A DNA stretch of 64,000 nucleotides from Gammaproteobacteria bacterium (GCA_021773235.1 JAJFKL010000032.1:186001-250000), one strand, 5' to 3'. Positions 36,580 through 45,304 are shown, numbered from the stretch's first letter. Notes: a model not told the origin generated them from the sequence alone. Numbers and translations: made by a program.

Positions 36580-39195
36580 ATGAAAAACTTAAATATTATC
36601 AAGCTTGAATCCAAACTGCCTGAAGGCACGTATAGGGTCATGAGTGACTGTATCAACCTTGCTGAAGGCAAGCGTCGAACAGTGGGCACTCTTACCCGCG
36701 TATTCAAGTATCCGGACGATCCTTACTACGGCGAGTTATCTATTACTAGCGCCATGCTTAAGCAGATGGTTAAGAATTTTTCCGATGATGTTTATGGCCA
36801 GAAAATCTATATCAACCAGGCTCACTGTGACAGTCACGGTGCTGCAGGGGAAATCATTCGCGTCTTTACTGAAGGAAAGAAACTCAAGGCTGAGATTGAC
36901 TGGACTGATTTCGGAGTAGAACTGATTCAGAAGAAAGGGTTTAGATATTTCAGTGCAGAATTTACTGAAGACTATAAAAACCCTGAAACTGAAACAAGAC
37001 ATGGCGCAACATTGCTGGGGGCGGCTTTGACAATCAGGCCGCGGGTCAAGCATCTCGATCCGGTCAATCCAGATGAGCTTCAGCTCTCTGAAGACGATCA
37101 GGAAATACCTTATCTACTTTCACCGAATGTTATTCGAATGCTCTCAGAGGAGATTACTACCATGTGGGAAAAATTACGCAAACAACTTGAAGAGAAGCTT
37201 AAAGCTAAAAAATTAAGCGATGCAAGTATAAAACTCTTGTTATCAAAATTTGATGAACAAGTGACTAAATTAACTGAAGAGTCCCAGGCTATTGCAGTCA
37301 TGGAGGCTTTTGATGCTGCTGGCAAAGAGCTGGCGGATGCTATTGAAGCGGGTGCTGCAAATTCTGATCAGCCAATTAACTTAAGCGTTAATGTTGGTGG
37401 TGGTGCAGGCATGTCCGCGGAAGAAGTTACAAAGCTCATGGAAGATAATGCTAAAGCAGCTGCAGCTGCAGCTACTAAGCTGACTGAAACGCTCGAGGGT
37501 AACGTGAAGAAATTCACTGATCAGCTCGAGGCTTCAGAGTCTTATAAGAACCTGCCTGAAGAACAGCGCACGATTTTGTCAGGCGCTAGTGCACTAATCA
37601 CTGCAGGCATGACCTCAGACCAGGTTAAGGCCTTAGCTGAGAATCAATTGAAGTCAGCTGAAAATATGGCGGTTCAGATTCAGTTAGCTGCTAAAGGTTT
37701 TGGTGGTGGTGCTGGTCATGTTCATATTTCTATGGACGAATCAAACAGCATTAAACAACTGCAGGACACTATTGATAAACGTCTTGGCTATGCTGATATG
37801 CCAGAGGGTGAGCGGTTTGAGCGCACCGGCGGCACATTGCAGGCTAAGAATAAAAAGCTGGCTGAAGATGTCCTGGCTCAATTTGATATGGAGCGTGGCC
37901 GTGAGTTGCAGGAAGAAGCAAAGATGCTTGCTGGTGGTGTTGGCACTATCAGCGACACAGCGGTTCCAGTTTCTGTAGAGCGTACTGTTATCCGTGAAGC
38001 TTTGTACGGTTTGAATATGTTGAATTTTGTTGATGTCGGCACAGTTCCTTTTGCTAACGTGATCAATATTCCTTATTCATACCGGGACACAACTGCAGCA
38101 GGGAAGAATGGCACGCGAGTTTATGAAGGCGGCGCTATCAGTCGGGCTGGTGTTATCCAGACCACGGAAGAAGCGCGTCCTACACCTCAAAAAATCGCGT
38201 TTAAGATCTCTGATGAAATGCGCTACCTCACTTCAGCTAGTGCATTGAATTGGGAAATCGTTTCAGAAAACACACGCAACGCGATTCGTGTTGTTGGTGA
38301 AGATACCGAGCAAGTGGGCATGAATGAGATTCTTCATTCTACGCTTGAGTATGGCGCTGTTGCGGTCAGCAATGAAAATCTGGAATTGCAGGCAGACGGC
38401 ACCGACAAGGTATTTATCCTGGCTAACTTCCCTGTGGTTCGTCCACGCAAGGTTTATGACCTTAAGGGCGCTCAAGTCGGCAGCACAGTTAATCCTATTA
38501 CTGTTACTTATAATTCGGTTGCAGTTCTGGAATATGATGGCACAGGTACTCAGGCGGCAGGCACTTATTATGTGCTTGATTATGACCTGGGCGAAATCTA
38601 TCTGGTTGATGAGGCAGGCGCTATCCAGCTTCCAGCTGATACGGTTGCCTATACAATCAGTTACTCATACGCAACCAATGTTTATGCGTTTGATACTGAT
38701 TTACCTGCCAGCACAAAGGTAAAAGAGCATTGGGATACCTTCCTGTATCGCTACGGCTTAAGGAAAGCGTTGATCAAGTCTCAGCGTTTCTATCGTGCCG
38801 ATCTTGGCATCATGAGCGACACGTTCAAAACGTCTATCGAGCAGGCTGAAACTTTCAGCGCGAATGCGAGTAGACCGGGAACCGATTTGAATGCTGATGG
38901 TGACCTTGGGCGCATTAAAGGCATACCTAACTTCAGCACTTCAGCTCCTGGTTTGCATATCGGTGATCGTTACGCTGTTCTTGGTGAACGTAACACCACG
39001 CGCTTCAGAATGATGAAGGCCTGGCAAATGGGCATGCTTGAGAACTGTCGCGATTCTAACGGCAAGCTGACCGGCGAAAAAGAAGCTTACGGCGATCAGT
39101 TCATCGTGGCGCATACACCTACGCAACTGAAGGCGGCAACTACGGCTGTCATGCAGTACGGCGCTGCCGCTCGAATTGCTCGAGTAACACCTTAA
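36580..39195 (+). CDS. Fused prohead protease-scaffold-major capsid protein
   Basis: 871 aa from ATG 36580 behind AGGG (36571-36574). Residues 1-190 match the Mu-I-type prohead protease (GELSITSAMLKQM, YINQAHCDSHGAAGEII, TLLGAALTIRPRVKHL). Residues about 190-400 are Lys/Glu/Ala-rich coiled coil (LRKQLEEKLKAKKL, KAAAAAATKLTETLEGNV), as in a scaffold. From about 425 the major capsid follows: TAVPVSVERTVIREALYG, FANVINIPYSYRDT, KISDEMRYLTSAS and the C-terminal HTPTQLKAATTAVMQYG. The single uninterrupted frame, with no internal promoter seen, means all three functions are made as one polypeptide, presumably cut during maturation. Strong expression is suggested by its own promoter and leader. Confidence 0.8.
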   Translation: MKNLNIIKLESKLPEGTYRVMSDCINLAEGKRRTVGTLTRVFKYPDDPYYGELSITSAMLKQMVKNFSDDVYGQKIYINQAHCDSHGAAGEIIRVFTEGKKLKAEIDWTDFGVELIQKKGFRYFSAEFTEDYKNPETETRHGATLLGAALTIRPRVKHLDPVNPDELQLSEDDQEIPYLLSPNVIRMLSEEITTMWEKLRKQLEEKLKAKKLSDASIKLLLSKFDEQVTKLTEESQAIAVMEAFDAAGKELADAIEAGAANSDQPINLSVNVGGGAGMSAEEVTKLMEDNAKAAAAAATKLTETLEGNVKKFTDQLEASESYKNLPEEQRTILSGASALITAGMTSDQVKALAENQLKSAENMAVQIQLAAKGFGGGAGHVHISMDESNSIKQLQDTIDKRLGYADMPEGERFERTGGTLQAKNKKLAEDVLAQFDMERGRELQEEAKMLAGGVGTISDTAVPVSVERTVIREALYGLNMLNFVDVGTVPFANVINIPYSYRDTTAAGKNGTRVYEGGAISRAGVIQTTEEARPTPQKIAFKISDEMRYLTSASALNWEIVSENTRNAIRVVGEDTEQVGMNEILHSTLEYGAVAVSNENLELQADGTDKVFILANFPVVRPRKVYDLKGAQVGSTVNPITVTYNSVAVLEYDGTGTQAAGTYYVLDYDLGEIYLVDEAGAIQLPADTVAYTISYSYATNVYAFDTDLPASTKVKEHWDTFLYRYGLRKALIKSQRFYRADLGIMSDTFKTSIEQAETFSANASRPGTDLNADGDLGRIKGIPNFSTSAPGLHIGDRYAVLGERNTTRFRMMKAWQMGMLENCRDSNGKLTGEKEAYGDQFIVAHTPTQLKAATTAVMQYGAAARIARVTP

Positions 39196-39241
39196 ATCAT
39201 TATTCACATCATAAGAGACTACCGACAAGGAACGTGATTGC

Positions 39242-39257
39242 CGGGCAAGGATGCCCG
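39242..39257 (+). other. Small hairpin after the capsid gene
   Basis: CGGGCA/TGCCCG with loop AGGA, no T-run. It lies 46 bases after the capsid stop and may protect the abundant capsid mRNA from 3' decay. Confidence 0.4.
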
Positions 39258-39288
39258 AATGATTTAGAAATAATTCGGGAGAATATTT

Positions 39289-39798
39289 ATGAATAATCAA
39301 GTTGTTGTTAAGGGCGGTGAATCTGGCAAGTGGGTGAATAGCACTTTTGTTCCTCCAGGCGAAACCCGCACTTTTAATGAAAATGAAGTGCCTGTGCATC
39401 TACGACCAGTAGCGGCAGAGGTTGAGCAAGTCGAAGCCGTTAACCCTCTTTTAGAAATACTCGATTTGAGTATTCCAGCTATTACCGAGATGCTTCCTGG
39501 TTTTACTGATGAAGAGCTGGACGCTCTTGAGAAAGCAGAAACTGACGGTAACACGCGTGTTGGTTTAATTGCCGCGATTACTGAAGAACGTCTTGATCGT
39601 GCAGCCAAGCTGCAGGAAGCCAATGAGTTTTTATCTCAGGATGAAGAAGCAATTGTTGAGGCTTTGGATAGCTTAAACGCAACTCCAGAAGAAATTACTT
39701 ACATGGTTGGTGTTGAGCAGAAAAACCAAAACCGTGAAGAGTTGCTGAAGATCATGGATGAAAAGATTCAGGAAGCAGTTGAAGCAGCTGCTGAATAA
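39289..39798 (+). CDS. Acidic phage structural protein, unknown
   Basis: 169 aa behind CGGGAG. The first 35 residues (GKWVNSTFVPPGETRTF) look like a small beta domain; the rest is highly acidic and helical (FTDEELDALEKAETDG, EEAIVEALDSLNA, KIQEAVEAAAE). The location after the capsid gene suggests a head decoration or head-completion protein. No family recognised. Confidence 0.6.
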   Translation: MNNQVVVKGGESGKWVNSTFVPPGETRTFNENEVPVHLRPVAAEVEQVEAVNPLLEILDLSIPAITEMLPGFTDEELDALEKAETDGNTRVGLIAAITEERLDRAAKLQEANEFLSQDEEAIVEALDSLNATPEEITYMVGVEQKNQNREELLKIMDEKIQEAVEAAAE

Positions 39799-39823
39799 TT
39801 AATTTATTCGATAACGGAGAACT

Positions 39824-40003
39824 ATGACCGTGATAGAAAAAGCATCTGCCACTGCTGCAGCTTCAGCATCAAGCTTAACCATGGTGTTGAGTTTTTTAAA
39901 TAACAATGCTGCCGGCATTGGCGCTGTTTGTTCTATCTTGACAGTTTTAATTTATTTCGCCTCAGTGCTTTGGCGTATAAAACATCAAAGTAACGGGGGT
40001 TGA
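39824..40003 (+). CDS. Holin-like small membrane protein
   Basis: 59 aa behind AACGGAGA at 39813-39820. One strong TM segment (GIGAVCSILTVLIYFASVLW, about residues 32-51) follows a less hydrophobic Ala/Ser segment, and the tail is basic (RIKHQSNGG), the usual pattern for small phage holins. It begins the lysis cassette with the transglycosylase and Rz/Rz1. Its stop is 6 bases before the next start. Confidence 0.65.
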   Translation: MTVIEKASATAAASASSLTMVLSFLNNNAAGIGAVCSILTVLIYFASVLWRIKHQSNGG

Positions 40004-40008
40004 TTGAT

Positions 40009-40230
40009 ATGGCAGAGGTAATTTTAACTTCATCCATTCTCAAGATTGTGATGGCCGCGATTGCGATCTGTGTTGTTTGGATGATTTTACGTTTTCTGGA
40101 CAAACTCAGCGGCTTTAACTTCAAAGGAGTTATCAATGAAGAAGAATATGAGCTTAGTTATGGTCTCGGTATTTACCTTGGCTATCGTTTTATTGGCGCC
40201 TGTATCCTCGTCGGCTTACTCTTTTCCTGA
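40009..40230 (+). CDS. Second small membrane protein of the lysis cassette
   Basis: 73 aa from ATG 40009. Two TM segments (about residues 9-27 and 52-72) with an acidic loop between (GVINEEEYELS). It may be a second holin or an antiholin. Its last 95 bases overlap the transglycosylase gene in another frame, an unusually deep overlap that still leaves both with good ribosome sites. Confidence 0.6.
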   Translation: MAEVILTSSILKIVMAAIAICVVWMILRFLDKLSGFNFKGVINEEEYELSYGLGIYLGYRFIGACILVGLLFS

Positions 40231-40804
40231 TCGTTACGACAGACAAATAGAGCAGGCCTCTGAGCAATATATGCCTGGAGTCGATTGGCGTTTACTCAAA
40301 GCACAATACTATCAAGAGAGTCATTTAAACCCTGCTGCTGTGTCGCCGGTTGGCGCTGCAGGCGTTGCTCAGTTTATGCCAGGCACCTGGCTTGATGTGA
40401 GCAAACAACTTGGGTTTAGCAATCATATCTCTCCTCATATGGCAGAGCCGGCAATTTTAGCGGGCGCGTATTACATGGGGAAACTACGAAAGTCCTGGTC
40501 CGCAAAACGTCCGGACGCTGATCGGCATAGCTTAGCTTTAGCGAGTTATAACGCTGGCATGGGTAACTTGATAAAAGCGCAAAAGCTCTCAGGCGGTGAG
40601 CCGGCATATGCCGCGATCATTGCCGAGCTTCCCGCTGTTACCGGTCATTATTCTAAAGAGACGATTACTTACGTTAGTCGGATCTGGAAATATTGGACGC
40701 AGATGGTTTTAGTGTCGAGACAGGAACGCGAAAGGCATCCTGTAATGATTAGCGTTATCGCGGCAAGCACTTGGCCAATCATTAAAAAAGAAGTGCCTGT
40801 TTAA
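40136..40804 (+). CDS. Exported lytic transglycosylase (endolysin)
   Basis: 222 aa with AAAGGAG at 40122-40128. A signal peptide is predicted to end near SSSA (residue 27). The SLT fold shows YYQESHLNP (catalytic Glu61), VGAAGVAQFMPGTW, AYYMGKLRK and LASYNAGMGNL. It cleaves peptidoglycan at the MurNAc-GlcNAc bond at the end of the cycle. A signal peptide on the endolysin suggests Sec export, with the holins perhaps timing membrane depolarisation. Confidence 0.83.
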   Translation: MKKNMSLVMVSVFTLAIVLLAPVSSSAYSFPDRYDRQIEQASEQYMPGVDWRLLKAQYYQESHLNPAAVSPVGAAGVAQFMPGTWLDVSKQLGFSNHISPHMAEPAILAGAYYMGKLRKSWSAKRPDADRHSLALASYNAGMGNLIKAQKLSGGEPAYAAIIAELPAVTGHYSKETITYVSRIWKYWTQMVLVSRQERERHPVMISVIAASTWPIIKKEVPV

Positions 40805-41301
40805 TGAACATCACGGCAACAATTATTGTTGTCTTGACTCTGGCTCTTGGTGCGTCCGGATGGATGCTCAAGGGCCAGATTCAAGCCAATGGGAAATTGG
40901 AGCAGGTCGTTGAAGATAACCAAAAAATTTATGACGGCAATGTTGCTCAGTATGAAACATCAATTAACGGGCTGAATAAAGACAAGGCAGAGCTCGAGGC
41001 AATCAATAAAAAGTCGGAGCAGGCCATTGCTTATGCCGTCACACTGAAGCACAAAAACGCAAGAGCCACTGCAAAGGTCAGGAGAGAAATTTATGAAATC
41101 AAAATATCAGAAGTCCCTGGCGCTGAATGTCTTGATGTCCCTATGCCTGCTGAGCTTGTTGACTGCTTGCGCGACAACTCCGGATGTGGAGCGAAAGGTG
41201 ATAACGCAGACAGTGACAAAATACGTTTACCCGCCTCAGAGTTTGATGATGGAAACACTGGAGCCTACTTTGATTGGCAGAACCTACGAATCCCTGGTTA
41301 A
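40804..41301 (+). CDS. i-spanin (Rz-like)
   Basis: 165 aa, starting on the last base of the transglycosylase stop. An N-terminal TM anchor (residues 4-20), then a long charged coiled coil (GKLEQVVEDNQKIYDGN, NKDKAELEAINKKSEQA) as in Rz. It spans the periplasm and partners the outer-membrane Rz1 lipoprotein encoded inside the same DNA in another frame to disrupt the outer membrane. Confidence 0.8.
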   Translation: MNITATIIVVLTLALGASGWMLKGQIQANGKLEQVVEDNQKIYDGNVAQYETSINGLNKDKAELEAINKKSEQAIAYAVTLKHKNARATAKVRREIYEIKISEVPGAECLDVPMPAELVDCLRDNSGCGAKGDNADSDKIRLPASEFDDGNTGAYFDWQNLRIPG

Positions 41302-41392
41302 TTGGGCGGCAGAATTACGTCAGGCTTTGCGTGATGCTAATGCAGATAAAGCAGCATTAAGAAATTGGACGAATAATTTTGAAACGCCTTAA
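41093..41392 (+). CDS. o-spanin (Rz1-like lipoprotein)
   Basis: 99 aa embedded in the Rz-like gene in a +1 frame from ATG 41093, with RBS GGAGAG. The lipobox LLTAC (Cys26) closes a short signal peptide; proline (VYPPQ) and helical segments follow. This nested layout is the hallmark of Rz/Rz1. The last 14 bases overlap the next gene. Confidence 0.8.
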   Translation: MKSKYQKSLALNVLMSLCLLSLLTACATTPDVERKVITQTVTKYVYPPQSLMMETLEPTLIGRTYESLVNWAAELRQALRDANADKAALRNWTNNFETP

Positions 41393-41771
41393 ATACGAAA
41401 CCACCGCTGCTTTTTCATTCGACATTGCTACTGTCTTGACGGATTTGAATATTGTTATTGGTGATATCACTGCTGCTGTTTTTCTATTAAAAATTGATCC
41501 TGCTGACACTGATGTTCTTGCTGTCGTTAATAAGACTCTCGGCGCTGGCGTTGCCACCGGCGTCAGCACGCTTGACGTGACTTTAGAACTTGCTGATTAC
41601 GGGTCCGGGAAAATTGAAAAGAATGAAATCTATTTTATCGGTCTCGGTATTAAGACAGCAACGATCACTGAATTTTATGAGGCACCTATTCTTAGCGATA
41701 AGGACAAAGACGTGCCGTTTAAAGACAGTCGCATTATCTTTGAACCGGATGTTATCAGGGCGGGGTTATGA
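41379..41771 (+). CDS. Phage structural protein, possible head-tail or baseplate element
   Basis: 130 aa with a TTG start at 41379, inside the end of Rz1; no ATG lies nearer. All-beta character: FSFDIATVLTDLNIV, ITAAVFLLKIDPADTDV, LDVTLELADY. The pattern resembles immunoglobulin-like small structural proteins. It overlaps the next gene by 4 bases. Function inferred only from position at the start of the connector genes. Confidence 0.55.
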   Translation: MKRLKYETTAAFSFDIATVLTDLNIVIGDITAAVFLLKIDPADTDVLAVVNKTLGAGVATGVSTLDVTLELADYGSGKIEKNEIYFIGLGIKTATITEFYEAPILSDKDKDVPFKDSRIIFEPDVIRAGL

Positions 41772-42397
41772 GTTTCGGTAGACAACAATTTAAACAGGCT
41801 TTTATCGACAGCTTGCAGGATTCGATCTCTGTTTTTAATTCGGACGAATACACTGATCTGGATCGGCATATTGATCATGCTGTTGTTGATTACGCTCGTT
41901 ATCGACCTTACAAAACAATTGAATCAATAACATTAGTTTCTGGCACCTCCGTTTATGCCGCGCCTGCTGGCTTTATTTCTCTGGTTGAACAGCTTTACGG
42001 TAAGAGCGAGATCCACACCAGAAAGCCCTGGGATGATAACTACCCTAAATATTTGCCTGGCGTCAAAGTGGTTCGTGATGATTCGGACAAGTCTGTTGAT
42101 CTGGTTTTATATCCTACTCCTGGAGCTCACGTTATCTCTTGTTGTGGGGATAATTTTGAGTTTATTTGCAAGAAGCGGCATGTGTTAGACAACCGATCGT
42201 CATTAACTACGATACCGCTTGAAGATAAAGACTTGCTGTTATTGCGTTGCCAGGCAGAGGCCATGAAAGAGGCGGCGATGCGTAACGCGCATAAACCGGT
42301 AACGATAAGAGACGGCGTCTCGGGCACACCACGAAACAGCACGCCTGCCGCACTCTACACGGCGTTAATCAAAGAATTCGAAAAGGTGATGATGTGA
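41768..42397 (+). CDS. Head-tail connector/adaptor protein
   Basis: 209 aa. The N-terminal helix (FKQAFIDSLQDSISVF) and YTDLDRHIDHAVVDYARYRP are typical of gp6/gp15-like adaptors that dock below the portal. An Ig-like middle (SITLVSGTSVYAAPAGF) and a helical C-terminus follow. Position between capsid genes and tail genes fits. Stop overlaps the next start as GTGA. Confidence 0.6.
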   Translation: MSFGRQQFKQAFIDSLQDSISVFNSDEYTDLDRHIDHAVVDYARYRPYKTIESITLVSGTSVYAAPAGFISLVEQLYGKSEIHTRKPWDDNYPKYLPGVKVVRDDSDKSVDLVLYPTPGAHVISCCGDNFEFICKKRHVLDNRSSLTTIPLEDKDLLLLRCQAEAMKEAAMRNAHKPVTIRDGVSGTPRNSTPAALYTALIKEFEKVMM

Positions 42398-42903
42398 AGT
42401 CGGGCGTAACGTTTGACGATAAGGAGGTGCTTACGGCCTTCAGGCGGGCTCCTGACATTATGCATCGTCACGTCATTAATAAAATGCTGCGTGGCGGTCA
42501 TGAATTGTGGCGAGAAATGCAGCGAAACATACGCGCTAATAATTCAATGGCCGATTCGGTATTGATCAGTTCTGGAACCGTTAAGCAAGGCGGTGACAAA
42601 CTAAATCCGTCTGTTGAGGTTGGCGTTGGTGCTGCGCATGCGATCTTTGTCGAGGAAGGCAGCAAGCCTGGCGGCACACCAAACGATCAAACGTTAGAAG
42701 ACTGGATTAAGCGAAAGCAGATCGAACCGCTTGATCCTTCCATGGATATGGAAGATTTAAAATTTCTGATTGGACGAAAGATCAGACAGGAAGGCACACC
42801 TAAAAAACCGTTTGCGGATCCTGCTGTTAAAACAATGCGCAGCCGTATTTTTAAATTGATTAATGAAGGCGTTGAGGCAGGGCTGAAGGAGGCGTTCGGG
42901 TGA
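42394..42903 (+). CDS. HK97 gp10-like tail/neck completion protein
   Basis: 169 aa, GTG start overlapping the previous stop. VSVGVGAAHAIFVEEGSKP-type residues (EVGVGAAHAIFVEEGSKPGG) and KPFADPAVKTMRSRIF match the gp10/HK97-type family, which forms the head-tail joining or tail completion ring. Next gene overlaps as GTGA. Confidence 0.7.
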   Translation: MKSGVTFDDKEVLTAFRRAPDIMHRHVINKMLRGGHELWREMQRNIRANNSMADSVLISSGTVKQGGDKLNPSVEVGVGAAHAIFVEEGSKPGGTPNDQTLEDWIKRKQIEPLDPSMDMEDLKFLIGRKIRQEGTPKKPFADPAVKTMRSRIFKLINEGVEAGLKEAFG

Positions 42904-43322
42904 GTTCGTTTGGCGATAAATTAGAGCGGCTTAAAACAGACATGAAGGCTGCTGTCCCAACAGATCAGATCGTTACTCGCGTCTTTCAACACTTTGATGC
43001 GCGTGGCGACTATAAGTTAAAGGCCGGAGTCTGGACCATTATGAGTAAGGGAGGAAGCGCGTTTAATTCGCCGCTTGACGTCTCCCTTCTAGAAGGTGGT
43101 CTGAATATTGTTTTGCTTTATCAGTTCAAGCTGTCAGATAAGGCAACAGGACAGGATATCGAAGAAGAAGAACTTAAGGCCTACGACACACTAATAAACA
43201 TTATCGATACCGCGGCCGGTTCAACACATTGTTTTGATATCGAAGGCTTTCAACAGTCTATGCAGATCGAGAGGCCCTATGGCTGGATTGCTATTTCATT
43301 AACCTGGAAAGAATTTGATTAA
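42900..43322 (+). CDS. Tail terminator protein (lambda U-like)
   Basis: 140 aa, GTG start coupled to the previous gene. It has an alpha-beta organisation with VFQHFDARGDYKLKAGVW and VLLYQFKLSDKATG. Its location just before the tail tube gene matches gpU-type proteins, which stop tail growth and join the tail to the head. Sequence evidence alone is weak. Confidence 0.55.
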   Translation: MSSFGDKLERLKTDMKAAVPTDQIVTRVFQHFDARGDYKLKAGVWTIMSKGGSAFNSPLDVSLLEGGLNIVLLYQFKLSDKATGQDIEEEELKAYDTLINIIDTAAGSTHCFDIEGFQQSMQIERPYGWIAISLTWKEFD

Positions 43323-43336
43323 GAGGAGAAACTAAA

Positions 43337-44290
43337 ATGCCTAATCGACACGGTAGAGAGACTCAATTATTGCTGCAGAGACAGTCAGCGTCCAGAACGG
43401 CGCCAGCTGCAGCTGCGTTTAAAATGAAATACAACCCGGGTATCTCATTGGGTCGTGAGCCTGAGCGTCAGCCAGACAACACGATCAACAATAATGCGCT
43501 TGAGGAAAAGATGGATGAGGGCGATGTGATTATCGCGCATTCAATTCCCGCCATTCTTTGTCTTAATGATATTGGCCAATGGCTAACGTTATTGTTAGGC
43601 GCGCCGGTAACTTCAGGTGCTGGTCCGTACACGCACACCTTCACGCTAGACCTTGCAGATCCATTAATCGCCTTAATGGAGCTATCTTATTTAACCTCGG
43701 GTAATGAGAAGTATGTTCGATGGTATGACAATGTTGTTAATTCTATGAGCTGGGACGTTCTCGAGGCTGAGCAAAACATGCAGATCGATATGATGGGCGG
43801 CGTGGAAGTTTCGCCTGCACCGGTCTCTGTGTTCGACGCTTCGCCTACTTCTTACGCAAAGAATCGCGCTTGCGCAAAACAGGGCAAGATGTATGACGTC
43901 GATGGTGCCAGCACCTTGGGCAAGATTGTAGGCGGCAATGTGGCGTTCAACCGTGATGTAGAAGGTCAGCGCCTGGCAGATGGACTGGAAGGTTTTGGTG
44001 AGTTCCTGGTTGGCCAGCCTACCGTGAGCGGCAGTCTTCAGGTGCTAATGGATACCGGGACGAATTTGTTTGATCATGCTTTAGCGCACACCAGTAAAGC
44101 ATTAGAACTGGTATCCAAAAACGTTGCCGGTGATGCGACTTTAACTGTCAACATCCCTCAGATTGAAGTTGAGGAAAAGAAACACGATATCCCAACATCA
44201 AAAGGCATTGTTCATGACTTCACCTGGAAAGCGCACGCTGATGCAACCGCTGTTACGGTTGTTTTAGTTAACGGCATCGCTACTTACTAA
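43337..44290 (+). CDS. Major tail tube protein
   Basis: 317 aa behind AGAGGAG. It is rich in beta character and Gly/Asp/Thr, with SYLTSGNEKYVRWYDN and VSGSLQVLMDTGTNLF, as in tail tube proteins with a duplicated fold. The genes before (terminator) and after (chaperone with frameshift) define this as the tube protein of a long-tailed phage. Confidence 0.75.
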   Translation: MPNRHGRETQLLLQRQSASRTAPAAAAFKMKYNPGISLGREPERQPDNTINNNALEEKMDEGDVIIAHSIPAILCLNDIGQWLTLLLGAPVTSGAGPYTHTFTLDLADPLIALMELSYLTSGNEKYVRWYDNVVNSMSWDVLEAEQNMQIDMMGGVEVSPAPVSVFDASPTSYAKNRACAKQGKMYDVDGASTLGKIVGGNVAFNRDVEGQRLADGLEGFGEFLVGQPTVSGSLQVLMDTGTNLFDHALAHTSKALELVSKNVAGDATLTVNIPQIEVEEKKHDIPTSKGIVHDFTWKAHADATAVTVVLVNGIATY

Positions 44291-44316
44291 CAGAGGTTTA
44301 TCTTCGGGAGAATATT

Positions 44317-44499
44317 ATGGCAGACGAAACAAAAGCAAAAAAAACTGCGCCGGTTACTTTTAAGGATAAGCATTATCGTGAACGTACGATAAAACTCGAG
44401 AAGGACGCGCTTAAGGTTAGCAATGGTCAGCTGACAACGGATAATGCTGATCACATTAAAGCACTGGATGATCATGCTGATTTTGTGAGGGTTGATTAA
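44317..44499 (+). CDS. Small phage protein between tail tube and chaperone
   Basis: 60 aa behind CGGGAG. It is Lys/Asp-rich (ADETKAKKTAP, FKDKHYRERTIKLEKDA) with no TM segment. The stop shares a base with the ATG of the chaperone gene. No family recognised. Confidence 0.6.
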   Translation: MADETKAKKTAPVTFKDKHYRERTIKLEKDALKVSNGQLTTDNADHIKALDDHADFVRVD

Positions 44500-44864
44500 T
44501 GCTGCGGCTTGGCAATATCAAGTCAAAAGTCGTTTGGGAGCAGGCAGGCATTACATTGATGCTGTCTCCTTTATACGATGATAAAGACAAAGAATTTTAT
44601 GATAAGTGTACCGAGTACATTTATCATGAAGGCAAAATGGTCGACTTCAAGCATGATGACGTTAAATATTATGAGCTTGTAGGGCAGGAATGTATTTCTT
44701 CATGGGAAGGTGTTATTGATGAAAAAGGCGGTCCTGTCGAGTGTACGCCTGACAAAGTCGCCAGATTTATGAAAGTACCAAAGGCCTCCGAATTTGTGAT
44801 GTCTCACGTAAAAACTCTTCAGCTCTCTCTTAAAAAAGAGGAGGAAGACGCAAAAAACGACTGA
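44499..44864 (+). CDS. Tail assembly chaperone (lambda G-like), unshifted product
   Basis: 121 aa. The sequence is acidic, without repeats, with YELVGQECISSWEGVIDEK. In siphophages this chaperone binds the tape measure and recruits tube subunits. It ends at TGA 44862-44864, six bases after a slippery heptamer. A second, longer product arises by -1 frameshifting (44499-45148). Confidence 0.8.
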   Translation: MLRLGNIKSKVVWEQAGITLMLSPLYDDKDKEFYDKCTEYIYHEGKMVDFKHDDVKYYELVGQECISSWEGVIDEKGGPVECTPDKVARFMKVPKASEFVMSHVKTLQLSLKKEEEDAKND

Positions 44865-45148
44865 CCGCCCTTGTAGAATGGTACCGCAAGGGCGGGCCAG
44901 CAGGCTTAAAAGCACTAGCAGATGTGCACGAGGAACCCGGGGAAGAAGACCTGCCGCCTAAGCTGGGCTGGGAGTCTGATTTATGGGAGCTGTACTGGCT
45001 TTTAAAAAACCAGTGGAGGGTAAGCGCGGCAGGTTATGTCGGTCTTGATTTGAACGCGTTTATCCCTATGATCGAGCGAAAATGCTGGGATATGACGCTT
45101 AGCTTGGAGCTGCTGTCTACTATCGAGGATGTGATGCTGAAAAAATAA
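44499..45148 (+). CDS. Tail assembly chaperone, -1 frameshift fusion (lambda GT-like)
   Basis: Slippage on A AAA AAC (44852-44858) moves ribosomes to the -1 frame. There the frame stays open from 44858 to the TAA at 45146-45148, adding 96 codons (LTALVEWYRKGGPAGLKALA onwards, with PKLGWESDLWELYWLLKN) to give a protein of about 216 aa. The extension has no good start of its own, only an internal GTG at 44924, which supports production by frameshift. This corresponds to the T domain of gpGT that contacts tail tube subunits. Confidence 0.83.
44852..44895 (+). promoter_or_regulatory. Programmed -1 ribosomal frameshift signal
   Basis: Slippery heptamer A AAA AAC (44852-44858) in the right phase, a 6-base spacer, then a perfect 9-bp stem CCGCCCTTG (44865-44873) with CAAGGGCGG (44887-44895) and a 13-base loop. 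The stop of the 0 frame lies in the spacer. Confidence 0.88.
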
Positions 45149-45304
45149 GACACAGACTCATCTATAATGTAATAATCGATTGTGCAACATAAAAACAATA
45201 AGCATGAGAACATATAGAGAACTTTTAAGCTTTTCCACAGTCCTTGTGGAATATAAATTGCAATTAAACTCAAGAACTTTGACGTGCTGCCGATGTCAAT
45301 AATA

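Noticed and set aside
44924-45148. An independent small gene starting with GTG at 44924.
   Set aside because: The frame is open back to the slippery site and matches the GT extension of a tail chaperone.
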